A stretch of 64,000 bases of DNA, taken from Distichodus sexfasciatus. Lineage: Eukaryota > Chordata > Actinopteri > Characiformes > Distichodontidae. The stretch lies in assembly GCA_032718565.1 (NCBI GenBank), contig JAVGVS010000878.1:1-64000 (forward strand), read 5' to 3'. This document shows, one piece after another, positions 12,401 through 24,492 of the stretch. Position numbers and translations under genes: made by a program. Positions within the stretch are counted from its first letter, which is position 1. Each line of letters opens with the position of its first letter. Below the pieces are notes generated by a model, which made no database searches, was not told the DNA's origin, and saw only the letters and a list, made by a program, of their open reading frames with translations.

Positions 12401-13085
12401 TAAATATATAATTATAAATACTAATTTGCTAATATATTTATTTCAGATTAATTGATTAATCAACTTTGATTTTTTTGTTCTGCCCTTCATCTCTGTTTTT
12501 CTGCCTTGAAATACTAAGTTTGCACAATGAATTAAAATAATGGCAGATGAATATATGAATTTGAATATAGGAAATTTTTAATTAATAACTTTATCAAATA
12601 TTTATGTAACATGAATGTGTGGGATCACAGTATGATCGATATAATATCATATTGCGATGCAACTTTGTGATCCACACCTCTACGTTTTATCTCATGCTTC
12701 TCCAAAACCCTGGTGTGGAATTTATGATTGATCGATGGCGAATCAAGCTCTAAATGCTCTCACATCAAGAAAATATAAGTTTGCTCTTATAATGACGGAA
12801 TAATTTTTAATGTATTCCACAGAGATTTATATTTTGTTGGAACCATTCCCGGCAAGCTCGAAACCTCGCTTGTCCCAGTCGGCGTCGTCTGTCTAATCTT
12901 TTCCTCGTCACTGCGTGTGTGTGTGTGTGCGCGTTAGTGTGTGTGTGTTGGCCGGAAGGCCGCTTTGTCACCGCGGAGACGCTCTCAGGAGGATGCTGGA
13001 GTCTCTGCAGTAACAGCTCTCGGCTGAAATGCCTTCCGACTGCTTCGGCTCGTCACAGAAAAGACCACATCAGCATTGCGCAGGG

Positions 13086-13125
13086 TTCACACACACACAC
13101 ATACACGCAAACACACACACATATA
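13086..13125. repeat. AC microsatellite
   Basis: An interrupted AC run. Confidence 0.9.
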
Positions 13126-13399
13126 ATACTGTCACAACACACACTGCCTTCCTGTGTGCATCCTCAGCCGGGCCAAAAATATCTGCTGGGAAAAGAGCTG
13201 CGGAGATTTTAAGCCGGTTCGTGGTCATTAGCTGGGAGATGTTAGAGGTTGTCGATTCTGATATATACAACCAATGCTGATATCGATATTTGACATTGTT
13301 GAATGTTTTTTTTCAAGATAATGTCATAACATAAAATTGTAAATTTTAAGAAACATACAATAAAAAATTATGTAAATTCAGGAATAGCAATATAATCTA

Positions 13400-13597
13400 T
13401 AACCACACATTAGGCCTCATTCACTAATATTTTTCATTTTAATTGAATTAGATCTAGTTGACGACTAATTTACTATTCAAGTAGTTTTTCAAATTCTATT
13501 TATTGATTTGTCTAATTTGTCAAATTTTATTGATTTGTCTAATTAACACTCTTAACTCTTAAGTCCTTAAACTCAAATTGCTAAGTTGCTCGTCTCT

Positions 13598-13631
<34 letters not shown>

Positions 13632-13760
13632 CATTATCATTATCATATCAATATTAATATTAATACAATAGAAAGAATGATATTATATAAAATATAGATA
13701 TAGTCTATAACCAAACATTGGGTCTCATACACTAATATCTTCTAAAGTTTTGTTTAAATC
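13400..13760. repeat. duplicated 'cctcattcactaat' block around an ATTATC hexamer array
   Basis: The motif 'ggcctcattcactaatattt' near 13411 recurs in altered form near 13721 ('gggtctcatacactaatatc'). Between them lies an ATTATC hexanucleotide array at about 13602-13646. The 'gggcctcattcac' end is shared with 20605-20735 and, inverted, with 40600-40740 and 51650-51760. Confidence 0.5.
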
Positions 13761-14709
13761 AAATTAAAATTTTGAGTTTAAATTTGTTCTGCTTGCTAGT
13801 AGTAGTTTTTTATTTCGTGACATTTTTTACAACATTACAAGAACATTAAAAGAAAATTGTAAATATACAATATAATATCCAAAAACTGGAAATGAACCCC
13901 CCCCCTCCCCAGGCCTAATAAAGGTGTGCCTTTAACGCTCCTCTGCTTGTAATCAGTTTTTAACTACCAGCATGTTCATGTGCTTTTGTATCAGCAGTCA
14001 CACACACACACACACTCTCTCTCTCCAGTGTGTAATGAAAGCGACAGTGTGGTGTGAGGTTATTGTTGCTGCTGGCGAGTGAGGTCACCGTGGCGGCCGG
14101 CGGGCGCTAAGTTGAATTTATGTGAGCTGGTCTTCTCCCTCGTCTACCACACACACCTCGCTTTTGTTTCTCCTCGGGGAGAAGGACGGCAGAGTGTGTC
14201 TGTATTTCTGTGTTGGTGCAAAGCTTTTACGCACATATATCGGAGAGTGACTTTATTGCTGCGTATGTGAACGTATACAGATGTGCCAGTGTCAGAGCTT
14301 TTATAATAGATTATATGTATATTAATATTGAACTGATGCAGGTCTTATACACATTTAATGCACAAAAGTACATTATAGATTTGTAATTGTAGTTTCTCTC
14401 CATCTGACTGCTGTTGCTGTTATTTTCTACTTTTAATTTAAAGTTTATATTTTATATATGTATATTCAATATTTTGTACTTGGTAGAAACTGAATCTACG
14501 TTGTCTTATCTCTTTGTATACTTGTATATCACCGATAGTTATACAACCTATATATACTGTGTGTATATATATATACTGTATTTATATAAGATATTTATAT
14601 GTAAGAGAATTTTTTTTATTTATTTTTTTATTATTATTATTTATTCACTGTATGCACACTATATATAATTCCAAATACAATGCTTATAACATATTTTATT
14701 ATTATAATA

Positions 14710-15010
14710 ATTTATCAAGTCGTTATTTATATAGCACCTTTCATGTATAGAAATGTAGCCCAAAGTGCTTTACATTAAATGTAAAATTAATCAAAAATAA
14801 AATGGTAACAACTAGTTATTACAGGATTAGCAATTTAGGAATGTAAATGAATAAAGACAACAAATAAGACAGATAAAAGACATAAAAGTAAAAGAAGTAA
14901 ATTAAAGAAACAACAAATAAAACACAATTAAATGGATAAGAAACAAAAAAATAAGGTTTACCCTATATTAAAAGCCAGGGTGAAGAGATGAGTTTATAAC
15001 TGCTATTTAA
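14710..15010. repeat. dispersed repeat with 'gcacctttcat...aaagtgctttaca' start
   Basis: The start 'tatatagcacctttcatgta', followed by 'cccaaagtgctttacatt' and later 'ttaaaagccagggtgaagag', is a recurrent pattern of interspersed repeats in fish. A shorter relative lies near 41050-41100. The class is not assigned. Confidence 0.45.
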
Positions 15011-15639
15011 AAACTGAAATTGATTAAGCTTCTCGGTTGATGTTAATTTATTTGTAATAAATTAAAAGATTTGTAATATCGGCCGATAATATCGACATAT
15101 CAACACATACACTGAGTCAATAAAGGTTGCTCCGTATCTTTGCCCATAACTTTGATAAAATATTGACCAACTTATTTATTAATTATTTCACCAGAAACCA
15201 GAGTGTATGCTCAGGCAATTAAGTGAATTAAACATATTAAGTAATTAATTTCAGATTTAAAGGAAAACTTTTACAAAGTAATTACTTCAGGAGTTTCTCA
15301 AAGTCAAACGCAATTGAAAAATGTTTTCTCATTTTTTAAATGAATGTTGTATATAAGAATGTTGCATTTTTGGGTGTGAGATAAGTAAACACACTCGCTC
15401 CTGGCATTGTTCTTACGCTCACATTTGTCTTAATTAGGCCAAGATTACTGCAATGCATTGCGTTGTGTAATTAAAATGTAAATGTTGTTTCTCGAGGGCT
15501 GCATTAGAGTCACGCTCACACTTTAGGAGCGAGGTAAAGTCAATCTTAAACACTCCTTAAGCCTTGCATTAATATTAAATGCATCTGCAGCAACAACACA
15601 CTTATGAAAGTAAGAGTTATAGTTTGTATGTATACTATT

Positions 15640-16090
15640 ATTTACATTAATTTATACTTTTTAAATAATAGTTTTACTATACTGTGATTGGACACCACTA
15701 ATTGCTGTTTGCTGTTTGATTATTAATTAATGTATTATTATTATTATTATTATTGGTTAATTGTAATATTGTTGATAAAAAATGACATTATTAATAATGT
15801 GAAGATAATATTTAAATTATTATTTTTTCTACTACTACTACTACTACTAATAATAATGATAAATTTTTGTATTATTCACTTTTATTTATACTTTTTAAAT
15901 AATCATTTTACCGTACTGTGCTTGGACCCCATACTGTGCTAACCCTAACCCTAATTGCTCCTTGTGGCTATGTTGATTATTAATTAATCTATTATTATTT
16001 TTATTTTTATTTTTATTATTGGTTTTGTAATATTGTTGATAAAATAATGACATTACCAATGTAAAGATAATATTTAAATTATTATTTTTT

Positions 16091-16132
<42 letters not shown>

Positions 16133-16272
16133 ATATTAATTTATTTTTATTTTTTATTTTATTTATACTTTTTAAATAATCATTTATCAAAGACTAAAGT
16201 TTAAAATTCGTGACTGTGCTAATCCCTAACCCTAATTGCTGCTTGTGGCTAAGTGTTGATTATTAATTAATC

Positions 16273-16341
<69 letters not shown>

Positions 16342-16345
16342 GAGA
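15640..16345. repeat. three-copy compound tandem repeat carrying TTA and CTA arrays
   Basis: A unit of about 230-280 bp occurs three times, marked by 'tttatactttttaaataat' at about 15650, 15880 and 16160. Each unit holds 'gattattaattaat', a TTA array, and (in the first two) 'gtaatattgttgataaaa', 'agataatatttaaattat' and a CTA array. The last TTA array (about 16270-16340) is the longest. Short telomere-like 'ctaaccctaaccctaatt' occurs between units at about 15939-15956. Confidence 0.75.
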
Positions 16346-17317
16346 CTTATTAGTTGTTAGGAGACAACTACAATATAAATGATTGTTATTACATGATAAT
16401 GAATTATTAGTAAACAAACTTAAAAACCAAAAAATATTTTAAAATAATTTTTTTCTTTTTTCTTTGAACATTTAAGAAAGATTTTTAAATCTTAAATCTG
16501 ATTAAATCTAAATCTGATTTTTCCCCAAAAAGTTAAGTCAGTATTTCAGATCCTAAAAACCAACTCAACAAAAACCCTGTGATTTTCTTTCAGGTGGATA
16601 TTTAGCTCCATTTAACACCATGTCCCGCTGCTGTTCTGCTATGGAAAAAAGAAAATATGGATTAATGAAAGTTGTAATGAGCCCGCATTAGGCCTTGTGT
16701 GCTTGTGTGAATATTACTAAAATGAATTTGGGGGAAAAGAAGAGCAAAAATAAACAGCACTTGCTATTAACATTTATAGTTTTCTATATCTGCATCCTCC
16801 CTGCTGCCTCACTGTTCCCCTCATCAAAAGCAAACGAGGCAGGGGTATTCTCCTGATATTGTAGCGCCTGCTTTTCCAGTGGCACAGATTCTCCTCTAAT
16901 TTGCTTTTTTTCCCCCGTCGCGAGTCACATGTCTGCGTTTTTACGTTAGCCGGGTGAGAACGTGTGCCCGGACTTACAAATGACCCCCTTAGTGCATCAC
17001 ATTGGGGACTCGAGCTTTCACCACGATGACTCAGGCTCGTCATATAGATAATGAATCGTGCATTAGAGCCTCAAGCAAATGGAAAAAATGGATAAAAGGT
17101 ATGGATGTTGTAGGAAAAAAAAAAAACACAGACGGATTTGTGTCTGGGCAAAATGATTGCAGATCATAATAAAAAGTGCATTGCTAATTTAATTGCATGT
17201 TTGCAGAGATGCAGGAGAAAAAATAAAGTAATATACAGTTGAAATAAATTTTGGAAGATATTATCGATGACTGATGTGTTACAGTGCTCACATTTGCACC
17301 GCTCTTCTACAAGAGGA
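16346..17317. other. non-coding intronic stretch
   Basis: I find no exon, RNA gene or clear mobile element. Composition is AT-rich, with a less AT-rich part at 16770-17045 that is open on the minus strand for 89 codons without a recognisable protein. Confidence 0.4.
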
Positions 17318-17505
17318 CAATTGTTCAAGTTCCGGACCCATATATACCACTGAGGTACCGGCCACTCCCATGTCGGGTTCAGCCACTGCCAAAAGCTGCC
17401 CACTGCTCCTTCACTGAAGGGTCAAATACAGAGCTGACATGTGTTTGGTTTTACTGTAGTGTGTTCACAATGATAAACAATCTCTCACTTAAATTCACTT
17501 AAACG
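17318..17505 (+). mobile_element. SINE body
   Basis: Contains 'gttcaagttccggaccc' (B-box remnant), 'accactgaggtaccg', 'gctgcccactgctcc' and the tail 'cacaatgataaacaatc', matching the SINE family at 868, 10989, 30366, 48122, 50770 and 53905. Confidence 0.65.
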
Positions 17506-18867
17506 CTGTATAAAAAATAGGCAAAATATGTTTATAAATATGTTTATTTATGTTAAATCATTGTACAATTAATTTCATGAACCCTTAAAAATGAAGAGAC
17601 TGTATACTAATCCTTAATTACATCTTTTTTACATTAATATTTATTATAGAATGTCATATTGATGAATCATTTGAACATCGAGTCTAAAAATTGAGTCTTT
17701 ATGTATAAAATATATACATTAAAATGGAACTAACTATGATTTCATAGTACTATCAAAATATTTGGGACATTGGTCTATATCAATTTTGAACGCTTGGACA
17801 TTGATTAAAATGTAATATATGTGTAAATAAATTTTAACTGGGTCATTTTTCACAGTACCTCGATTTTCAGAAGCCCAAAAGTATTTGGGATTAATTGGAT
17901 TAATATCAAATATTGGAATTATTTGAACACCTGAAAATTACTCTCAACAGAGTCTGAAACCCACAGACATCACCAAATACTGAATTAACCTCCATTGGCA
18001 CTGGTCAAATCCCATCCAAATACTTGAAAACTGAAAGTGTAAAGACTGGGATAAATTTTTGTGGTTGCTGGCAAAGCTGGGTGATAATCTCTTGGGAGTT
18101 TGATACTGATAATTAGCTTTTCACGTCAGAGCAAACAGCTTTCCTCTCCAGAAAGTAGGTAGATTCTTCTGGGACTACACCAAAACAGCTCGTACCTTTT
18201 CCATACGAGAGCCGACTTACTGCCATGAAAATGAGGCCTGGCATTTGTCTCTGGAGGTTTCCTTTCTGTCATAAAGTCATAAAAGAAATTAATTGGTCCC
18301 GAACTGGGAATAAAGCTCAGGAGGGTCAGGCTTTTGTCATCATCTCGTTTAATATCTAGTCAAATTCCCTCTCTTAACGTCTGTCAGAACAGTAATAAGA
18401 AGGATATTATATATCTTATCCTGAATGTAAATTACACACGTAACCCAGATCTATCAGCTTCCAAAATAGAAATGACACATTTATTCATTTTAGTCTGGCA
18501 GTAGGTAGAATAGTTTATCTTTCAGACGCATGTCCACTTCATAAAACACATACTGAAGTAATGAAGTAAGATTTCTTACAAAGAAAGTCACTGCAGTAAA
18601 AATTTATAAAGTGACCCATCAAAACCTCAACTTTAGTAAATGTACTAAAGTACAGTAACCATACTTAAGTATTAAAAAAAATATACAGAAACTACCTGAC
18701 TACAATTAACCAAATACAAAAATTTCCTGACTACAATTACCTAAGTACAGAAATGACCAAACTAAAGTTAGCCAAGAAATTACCAAACTACAATTACCCG
18801 TAGAGAAATGACTGAACTATACCCCTCTAAGTAATAAAATTACATAGCAACAATGACTCCAAATGTG
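17506..18867. other. non-coding intronic stretch
   Basis: AT-rich sequence with no recognisable element except a loose tandem pattern at about 18610-18860, in which 'ctacaattacc(c)aagtacagaaa' recurs with a period near 30-35 bp and continues after the repeat at 18868 to about 19090. Confidence 0.45.
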
Positions 18868-18985
18868 CCCTCAAGGTGTGCTGGAAAGCCTGCCCAGGGC
18901 TGAATCCCCGCCTTTGCCCCCGAAAGTTGCTCCGGTCCCCTCGCGACCCCAGTTTGGATTACAGCGGTTCGGAAAATGAATGAAA
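18868..18985 (+). mobile_element. 3' fragment of the teleost dispersed repeat
   Basis: Matches the 3' part of 12122-12400: 'gcctgcccagggctgaat', 'ccgcctttgcccc', 'tcgcgaccccagtttggat'. It is inserted in, or flanked by, the AAGTACAG tandem pattern. Confidence 0.6.
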
Positions 18986-19296
18986 GAATGAATAACCCAA
19001 AATACAGAAATAACTAAACTACACTAATCTTAATATGTGTTATAAAATTACATTTACCCAAGTACAGAACTACCATTACTCAAGTACATAACACGAAAGC
19101 AATAAATGTCTCGCTAATTAGACACTGTTAGTATATGAGTATTCATTTAAAAAGTTTCAGTTTTACTTTCTATATAGCAATATTTTAATATCAGTATTCA
19201 TTATTGCTTTTGTTTTTAATTTTATGTTAATCATAAATTGCATTCTGCACTTACAAGACTCAAGGTTGAGCTCTATGATTGCATGTGTGTTTGCAG

Positions 19297-19508
19297 GTGT
19301 TGGCGGTGCATGGTAACTGAGGCTCCTCCATTTTTCACCGGCGAGTCGATCCAGGTGCGGCGGCTCTCCAGCCGAACCCTACAGCTGCCATGCCTGCAGG
19401 CGAGCAGGGCGAGGAACGCTGGATGGGGAATTGGCCTCATTCTCGTAGCCTGCTCCCCTGCGCATTGTCGTGTCAGCTTCCCCACCATCGCCATCACTAC
19501 GACGCCAG
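19297..19508 (+). pseudogene. pde4d: PDE4D7/PDE4B1-type isoform exon with disrupted frame
   Basis: The segment follows an acceptor-like 'gtgtgtttgcag' and ends at donor GTGAGC (19509). In the frame starting at 19298 it reads VRRLSSRTLQLP, close to VRRLSCRNIQLP of the PDE4D7 N-terminus, and near its end FPTIAITT, close to the LPSIAITT of PDE4B1. These matches lie at the spacing expected of that exon. However, the exit leaves one base of a codon, whereas the D4 and D3 exons leave two, so a transcript spliced to the common exon would shift frame. The middle part looks more like the family in the frame starting at 19390 (NWPHSRSLLP against the RPTSLPL region). It is therefore either decayed, or intact with a one-base assembly error. 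The D7 first exon proper (MKRNTCD...) was not found. Confidence 0.6.
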
Positions 19509-19921
19509 GTGAGCAACACTCCCTCTGTCCACTCGGCTGGGGTTCAAATTACACCGGATTTTAACAGGCATTTGGCAGTTTAATCATAATTCAGTTCAGC
19601 CATGAGTTTCATCTGTTTGCAGATGATAGCAAATACTTTCAGATCGTTAATCGTTAAACTAACAGCCTTAAGGCAGTATTTATACTACACATGGCACGAT
19701 ATCGCTTTTAATGTCCGATACTGATACCGTACATTTGGATATCTGCCGATACGGTCTTTTTTAAACAGAAAATAAAAATAATGCTTAAAAAATTTCTGAA
19801 CACATGACTGAAAAATCCATGCATAATGGAACCAGCGCGACATTTACAGATCAGCACACAATGCCAGCTAAGCACCGATCCAGCTATGAGTCGTTATCAG
19901 ACCAATACCGATCCACATATA

Positions 19922-20569
19922 TGTGACCTCCACGCAAAACCAGTCACTTGTCGCAACAGAGGTTTCCAGAAAAACGAGCGCTTATGTTATGTAAGTAAAA
20001 TGCTGGTTTTTTTTTGTTTTAGTGTTTTGAACAGGAAGGTCTATACTGTACTGTTGTGAATAAATTTGGCTGAAAACTACCCTTCCATCCTAAAACGCGG
20101 ATTCTTCTTTGGAGGTGAGGAATTCAATTCCAGCAGAATGTTAAAGTTTCCTGTTTTGACCAACTTTCTACTTCAATATTTACGCCAAATCCACTGGTTG
20201 ACTAGCGTGAAGATATTTCTCCGGAATCCATCTTCGTCTCCCGAGTTCAGTTAACCTAACGAGGTAGGGCTATCCGCAGGCTGTGAACAATGCAGCGTAG
20301 GCTAGCGTAATGCAAACGTAGCCGCCGACCGCACTGCCGCTCAGGAAGTGCTACGGCGAAGTCAATCTCGACGCAGATTTCTCCTTGCTTTCACTTAAGG
20401 ACAGGAGAAACCCCACTCCTTTGAATGTTGATATCCAAGCCATATGTCATTCCATCTATTCATATAGGTATCGCTTAAAGCTTGATTTATGCTCCTTTCA
20501 AGGAAAATATCATGAACTCAATTCTTGAAAATTTGCGATGTTTATCGTATTTTGCTGTGGAGGGTCACA
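19922..20569 (-). mobile_element. TGTGACCC inverted-repeat MITE, copy 1
   Basis: The left end reads TGTGACCTCCACGCAAAACC and the right end GAGGGTCACA. The interior matches copies 2 and 3, including 'gaattcaattccagcagaatg', 'aagatatttctccggaatcc' and 'cgctcaggaag'. Only the left terminal repeat is well preserved. It is non-coding. It is inverted relative to the copy at 24493 and parallel to that at 41583. Confidence 0.75.
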
Positions 20570-20604
20570 TATCGGATCGTGCCATCTCTAATGTATACCA
20601 CAGA

Positions 20605-20735
20605 AAGTAACACTGGGCCTCATTCACCAACCATTTTTAAGAGGAAGCTGATTCCTAAAACCCACTTTCGCAGTTTTTACAAAGATTCTGACATTCACCA
20701 AAGTTTTTGTAAGCAAAGCATCAGCTTTTTGGGTT
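20605..20735. repeat. dispersed repeat end ('gggcctcattcacc' type)
   Basis: Contains 'ctgggcctcattcaccaacc' and 'ttttaagag', a motif inverted at 40600-40740 and 51650-51760 as 'aagaacggttggt'. It is a common fish interspersed-repeat terminus of unassigned class. Confidence 0.45.
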
Positions 20736-20739
20736 TTCA

Positions 20740-22320
20740 TATCTGCCCTACAGTTGTTTATATAAGTATTGGAATGTAAATACTTTTTAATATTGCTCAC
20801 AATTATTTAAATTATTTTCCTAGGAGGTGTTTAGAAGGTTAAAATGTGAAGTACACTCTGTACACACTCCAGTATAATTATGTTTAGGCGCACTTTAGTT
20901 TATATATGAGACAGGGGATTCATCGTTCAACACATTTTTAGGAAGAAACAAATTCAAAATAATCCTACAAAATTTCTGCCAACATGATGTTTTGAAGGTG
21001 TTTTATGAAAACACATTTCCTGAGATCACATGGATGGTTGAAGATGAACAATTATACTTATTTTCATCGTTATTTATTTTTCAATTTTTATTTATTTAGG
21101 CCTATGTGTTCAAGTCTTATTCTACTTTTATTGCAAGGTGCACTGGAGTTCCCTGAAAGGCACTCTCCTATAAACAAAAATTATTACTAGCCTATTACCT
21201 GACAATATTAAGAAAGCAACTCTTATTTCCATATGTTCAAACCCTTTTTATTCGCAATATCATCCGCTTTTTGAGGAACTAATGGGCTTGATGACTCTGA
21301 TTGAGATTTAATTGCTTTGCAAAAGATATTTTCATTTTCAGTGTATAATGGCAATTTTAAAATTCTGAATCCATTATGTTCTCTCTTCTCTTTCGAAGCG
21401 TGCTCTTTCCTGAAAGGAGAATAAAGGAACGGAAAAGGGGAAAAAAATTCCACGGCTCCCTCCTGTTCACAATCAATGTCTTCCTGCAGCTATTGTCTGA
21501 AAAATACTCCTCCGTTCTCACTGCACAGTCAATTTTGAAGTTTCATTTCTTGAGCCATTTAATCAGACTAATAGATATGATATTGCTTGAACTGTACTCC
21601 CAACAGATTGACACCATAAAATCAGCATCTTTCATATATAAATAAAATGGGATTATTTTAGGATATTTAAAATATTAAACAAACCAGCGATAATTACATA
21701 CAGTGAAAAAGATCAGTCAGATGTGAACTTATTTATTTTTTCTCAAGTTAGTGCCCGGAGTTTTGTTGCCTACAACAAGGTAAAAATAGAACTTTTAACA
21801 AATATGTTCTTCTCGTTTTGGAGGCCTCTGCTTGAGTGCGAAATAAAAAGTCATGAACAGTCTCGAGCGAAACCAGCAGAGAACGGATCGGCTGTTTCGT
21901 GAATCTGTTTTCTCACTTCAACTCCATCTACTCTGCCCGTCTTCATTTCTGTTTTCATATTCATCACCGTGTTCTTCTTTCTTTCATTTTCGTGATTTTG
22001 CCACCTTTTCATCGCTGTTGTTATAGGTCACTGCACACTATAAAAAGTTAAACCTTTAGAAATATTACTTTTCCTTGTCAAAAGACAAATCAAGGCCCCT
22101 TAGTTTTTTACTCCTTGATCAGCCCCAGGCAGGGTTGGGGGCATCATTTAGCACAAGTAGACTCCTTAAATATCTTTTTCACCTTGAAGTGTAGTTCCTC
22201 AGGCCCTACACTATGTTAATCCGCCCTGGTATACATCTCTTTAACTTGATGTGCTCTGGTAGTCTATGTGCGCTGGACTATTTCCTCGATTGTTATGACT
22301 GATACTAATTTTGAGTATAG
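20740..22320. other. non-coding intronic stretch
   Basis: No exon or clear mobile element was seen. Short frames at 21005-21645 have no family resemblance. Confidence 0.4.
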
Positions 22321-22325
22321 TCATT

Positions 22326-22575
22326 TGTGACCCAGTCTGTCAGGTGAATGAGTCGGAAGTCGTATGTCGTTTATTTAGATATCGGCCGATTATGTTGAAA
22401 AACATTAAATATATCGATTCTTCTTTTTTGGTCTTATATGAAAGAAAAGGTCTTCAAAGTGAATCTGGTCTCCGAAAAGAAAAAAACGATATTTTTGAAG
22501 TTTTTCAACATAATCGGCCGTTATCTAAATAATTAGAACGCCGACTTCCGACTCATTACGGCAGATCGTGTCACA
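22326..22575. mobile_element. near-palindromic MITE of about 250 bp
   Basis: Two arms of roughly 75-95 bp are inverted copies: the left arm has 'gaatgagtcggaagtcg' and 'cggccgattatgttgaaaaa', and the right arm 'tttttcaacataatcggccg' and 'cgacttccgactcatt'. The ends are TGTGAC and GTCACA. The loop holds 'gtcttcaaagtgaatctgg'. It has no coding capacity and no second copy in this window. Confidence 0.8.
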
Positions 22576-23054
22576 TTTAAATGTTTGGTTGAGCTCAGTA
22601 ACAAAAATGTCAGCATATGATATTGTCTAATTTTGATCGTATCGTAGGAGACTATGGGAAGACATTGACATCGAATTGATATAATATCGCAACATTATGA
22701 AACTTCTACACCCCTAATTATTACTGACACATTTTGTGCTGGTGCTGTACAATCAATTCCTAGGTGATATCAAAGTGAGTACAGTTGACCAGCGGTACCT
22801 GCTGCAGCCACTTCACTACAGTCTGGTGTGCAAAAAAATAACACAAATCAATATTCCGCACAGCACTCGTCGTGCTGCATTGTGTATGGGAAGTGGATCA
22901 GAATCTCTTTGCCCTTGTCTTTTGACTCTGGCTGATGGCGAGAGACAAAAAATGCTTTAAAATATTCCGCTGTGTGTGTGTGCGTTTTAAGTGCTGCTGA
23001 GGTTGATGCCATTAATTCAAATGAAGTCCGAATGCACTTTCATTTTGTGGTGTT

Positions 23055-23493
23055 GCAGACATCTACACGATTTTGTAGTGTTTCATCAGGATACGATTTT
23101 ATATCAGTTCAGTGGACAACGATTTGAAGCCGGCAGATATCAAAAATAAATGTAATCAATATTACCTGTGCAATAATAAATAATCATTTGTGCATATTTA
23201 CTGTATATTTGCACAAAAATCATCAGTTTAAATCGTCATCAGTCTGATATCAGTCCAATTTCTACAAACCACTCTATATCAAGCCAAGTTTAGCAAACAA
23301 TTAAAGCCGTAAACAGGAGTTACCTTACAATATTATTTAAATGAAGAACAAACAGTTAATGAAAAATTGACTTCCTGTTCAAAGTAAAGTGACATTATAA
23401 TTTGTACAATGTCTGATCAATGTTTTCATCTTGGATCAATGCCACGTCTCATTGATTGATGTGGACTGATATATCGTTACTGCCCTAGTAATT
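23055..23493. repeat. degenerate dispersed element (GATATC/ATCGTTAC type)
   Basis: Left end 'tgtttcatcaggatacgatt', right end 'gatatatcgttactgcccta', with 'gtctgatcaatgttttc' and 'ttggatcaatg' before the right end. It belongs to the same family as 5008-5335 and 43996-44310. Confidence 0.55.
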
Positions 23494-24492
23494 TACCTCG
23501 TATTAAAATTACGTGACAGCCAGTTTTTCAAAGGGTACAGAAAGTGAGAACTTATATTTTTAATTATTTATCTTTCTGTAAGAGGTATATGGCATTATTT
23601 AACAGTGTAGATATGAGTTTAAAGCTCAACGACTCTTTAATAATTCAGTTTATCTGCTACTCTATTAACGGCCGTGTTTTATGAGTCTTTCAGGCTTGCA
23701 GCATGTTCACAGATATAGTCCGTTAATTTTAGTAGTCTACATAAATTACAATCGTGCGTGACCAGCTTTGACTTCGCTTGGCCTCATTAATAATTTATAC
23801 GCACTATTTTCAGTGAATATTCACAGAACCTGTCCTTTTTTTAACACCACAGTGAGCCCTACAGCAATATCACTAGTGCACGCTGCTCCACTGCCCATAA
23901 TAATTAACAGTACATATTTCATCTCAAATTGTTATGAAAAATGTACTAATCTGACGCTCATCGCTATTCACAGCTACGGAGAGCCGCTGATGAGCTTTGA
24001 ACTAGCAGGAGAGCAGTTCAGGTGTGTTGACCAACCCGAGGTTACATAAGTTGAGATGCCGGTTCCAGCCAAAAATGCCGTTAGTTTAAATCAAAGTTGC
24101 CAGCAGCCCAAAATGAGAGCGCTGATTAGCATGATTTGTTTAGATGATGATGAGATTCGCGGAGGTGATCTTGTGGTTTATTACAGACCTTGCTGGTCAA
24201 GAGCTCCACTGTGCTACAACTCCAGATGATAAGAATAAAGAGTGTGATAGGAATTAGTTGATGTTTCAGATTATTCAAATTACATTTCACCTTCATAAGA
24301 GCCACAATAGGCTGGCCCTGACAGTATTTACATGTATTTTGTACATGTTGTAATATATCACTGTACCTGGTCTGGCTGGTTTTTCCAAACTTAAGACTTG
24401 TACAATTCTGCAATTACATCTATATATTAGAGTCTATACAGTGAGTTATATATATTATACATAACAGTACATAACAGTGTATCTAGTGCATA
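23494..24492. other. non-coding intronic stretch
   Basis: Moderately AT-rich and without a recognisable gene. The 93-codon + frame at 23768-24049 starts in low-information sequence and has no exon signals or family resemblance. Confidence 0.4.

Noticed and set aside
15939..15956. Interstitial telomeric repeat
   Set aside because: Only two CCCTAA units, explained by the local tandem unit.
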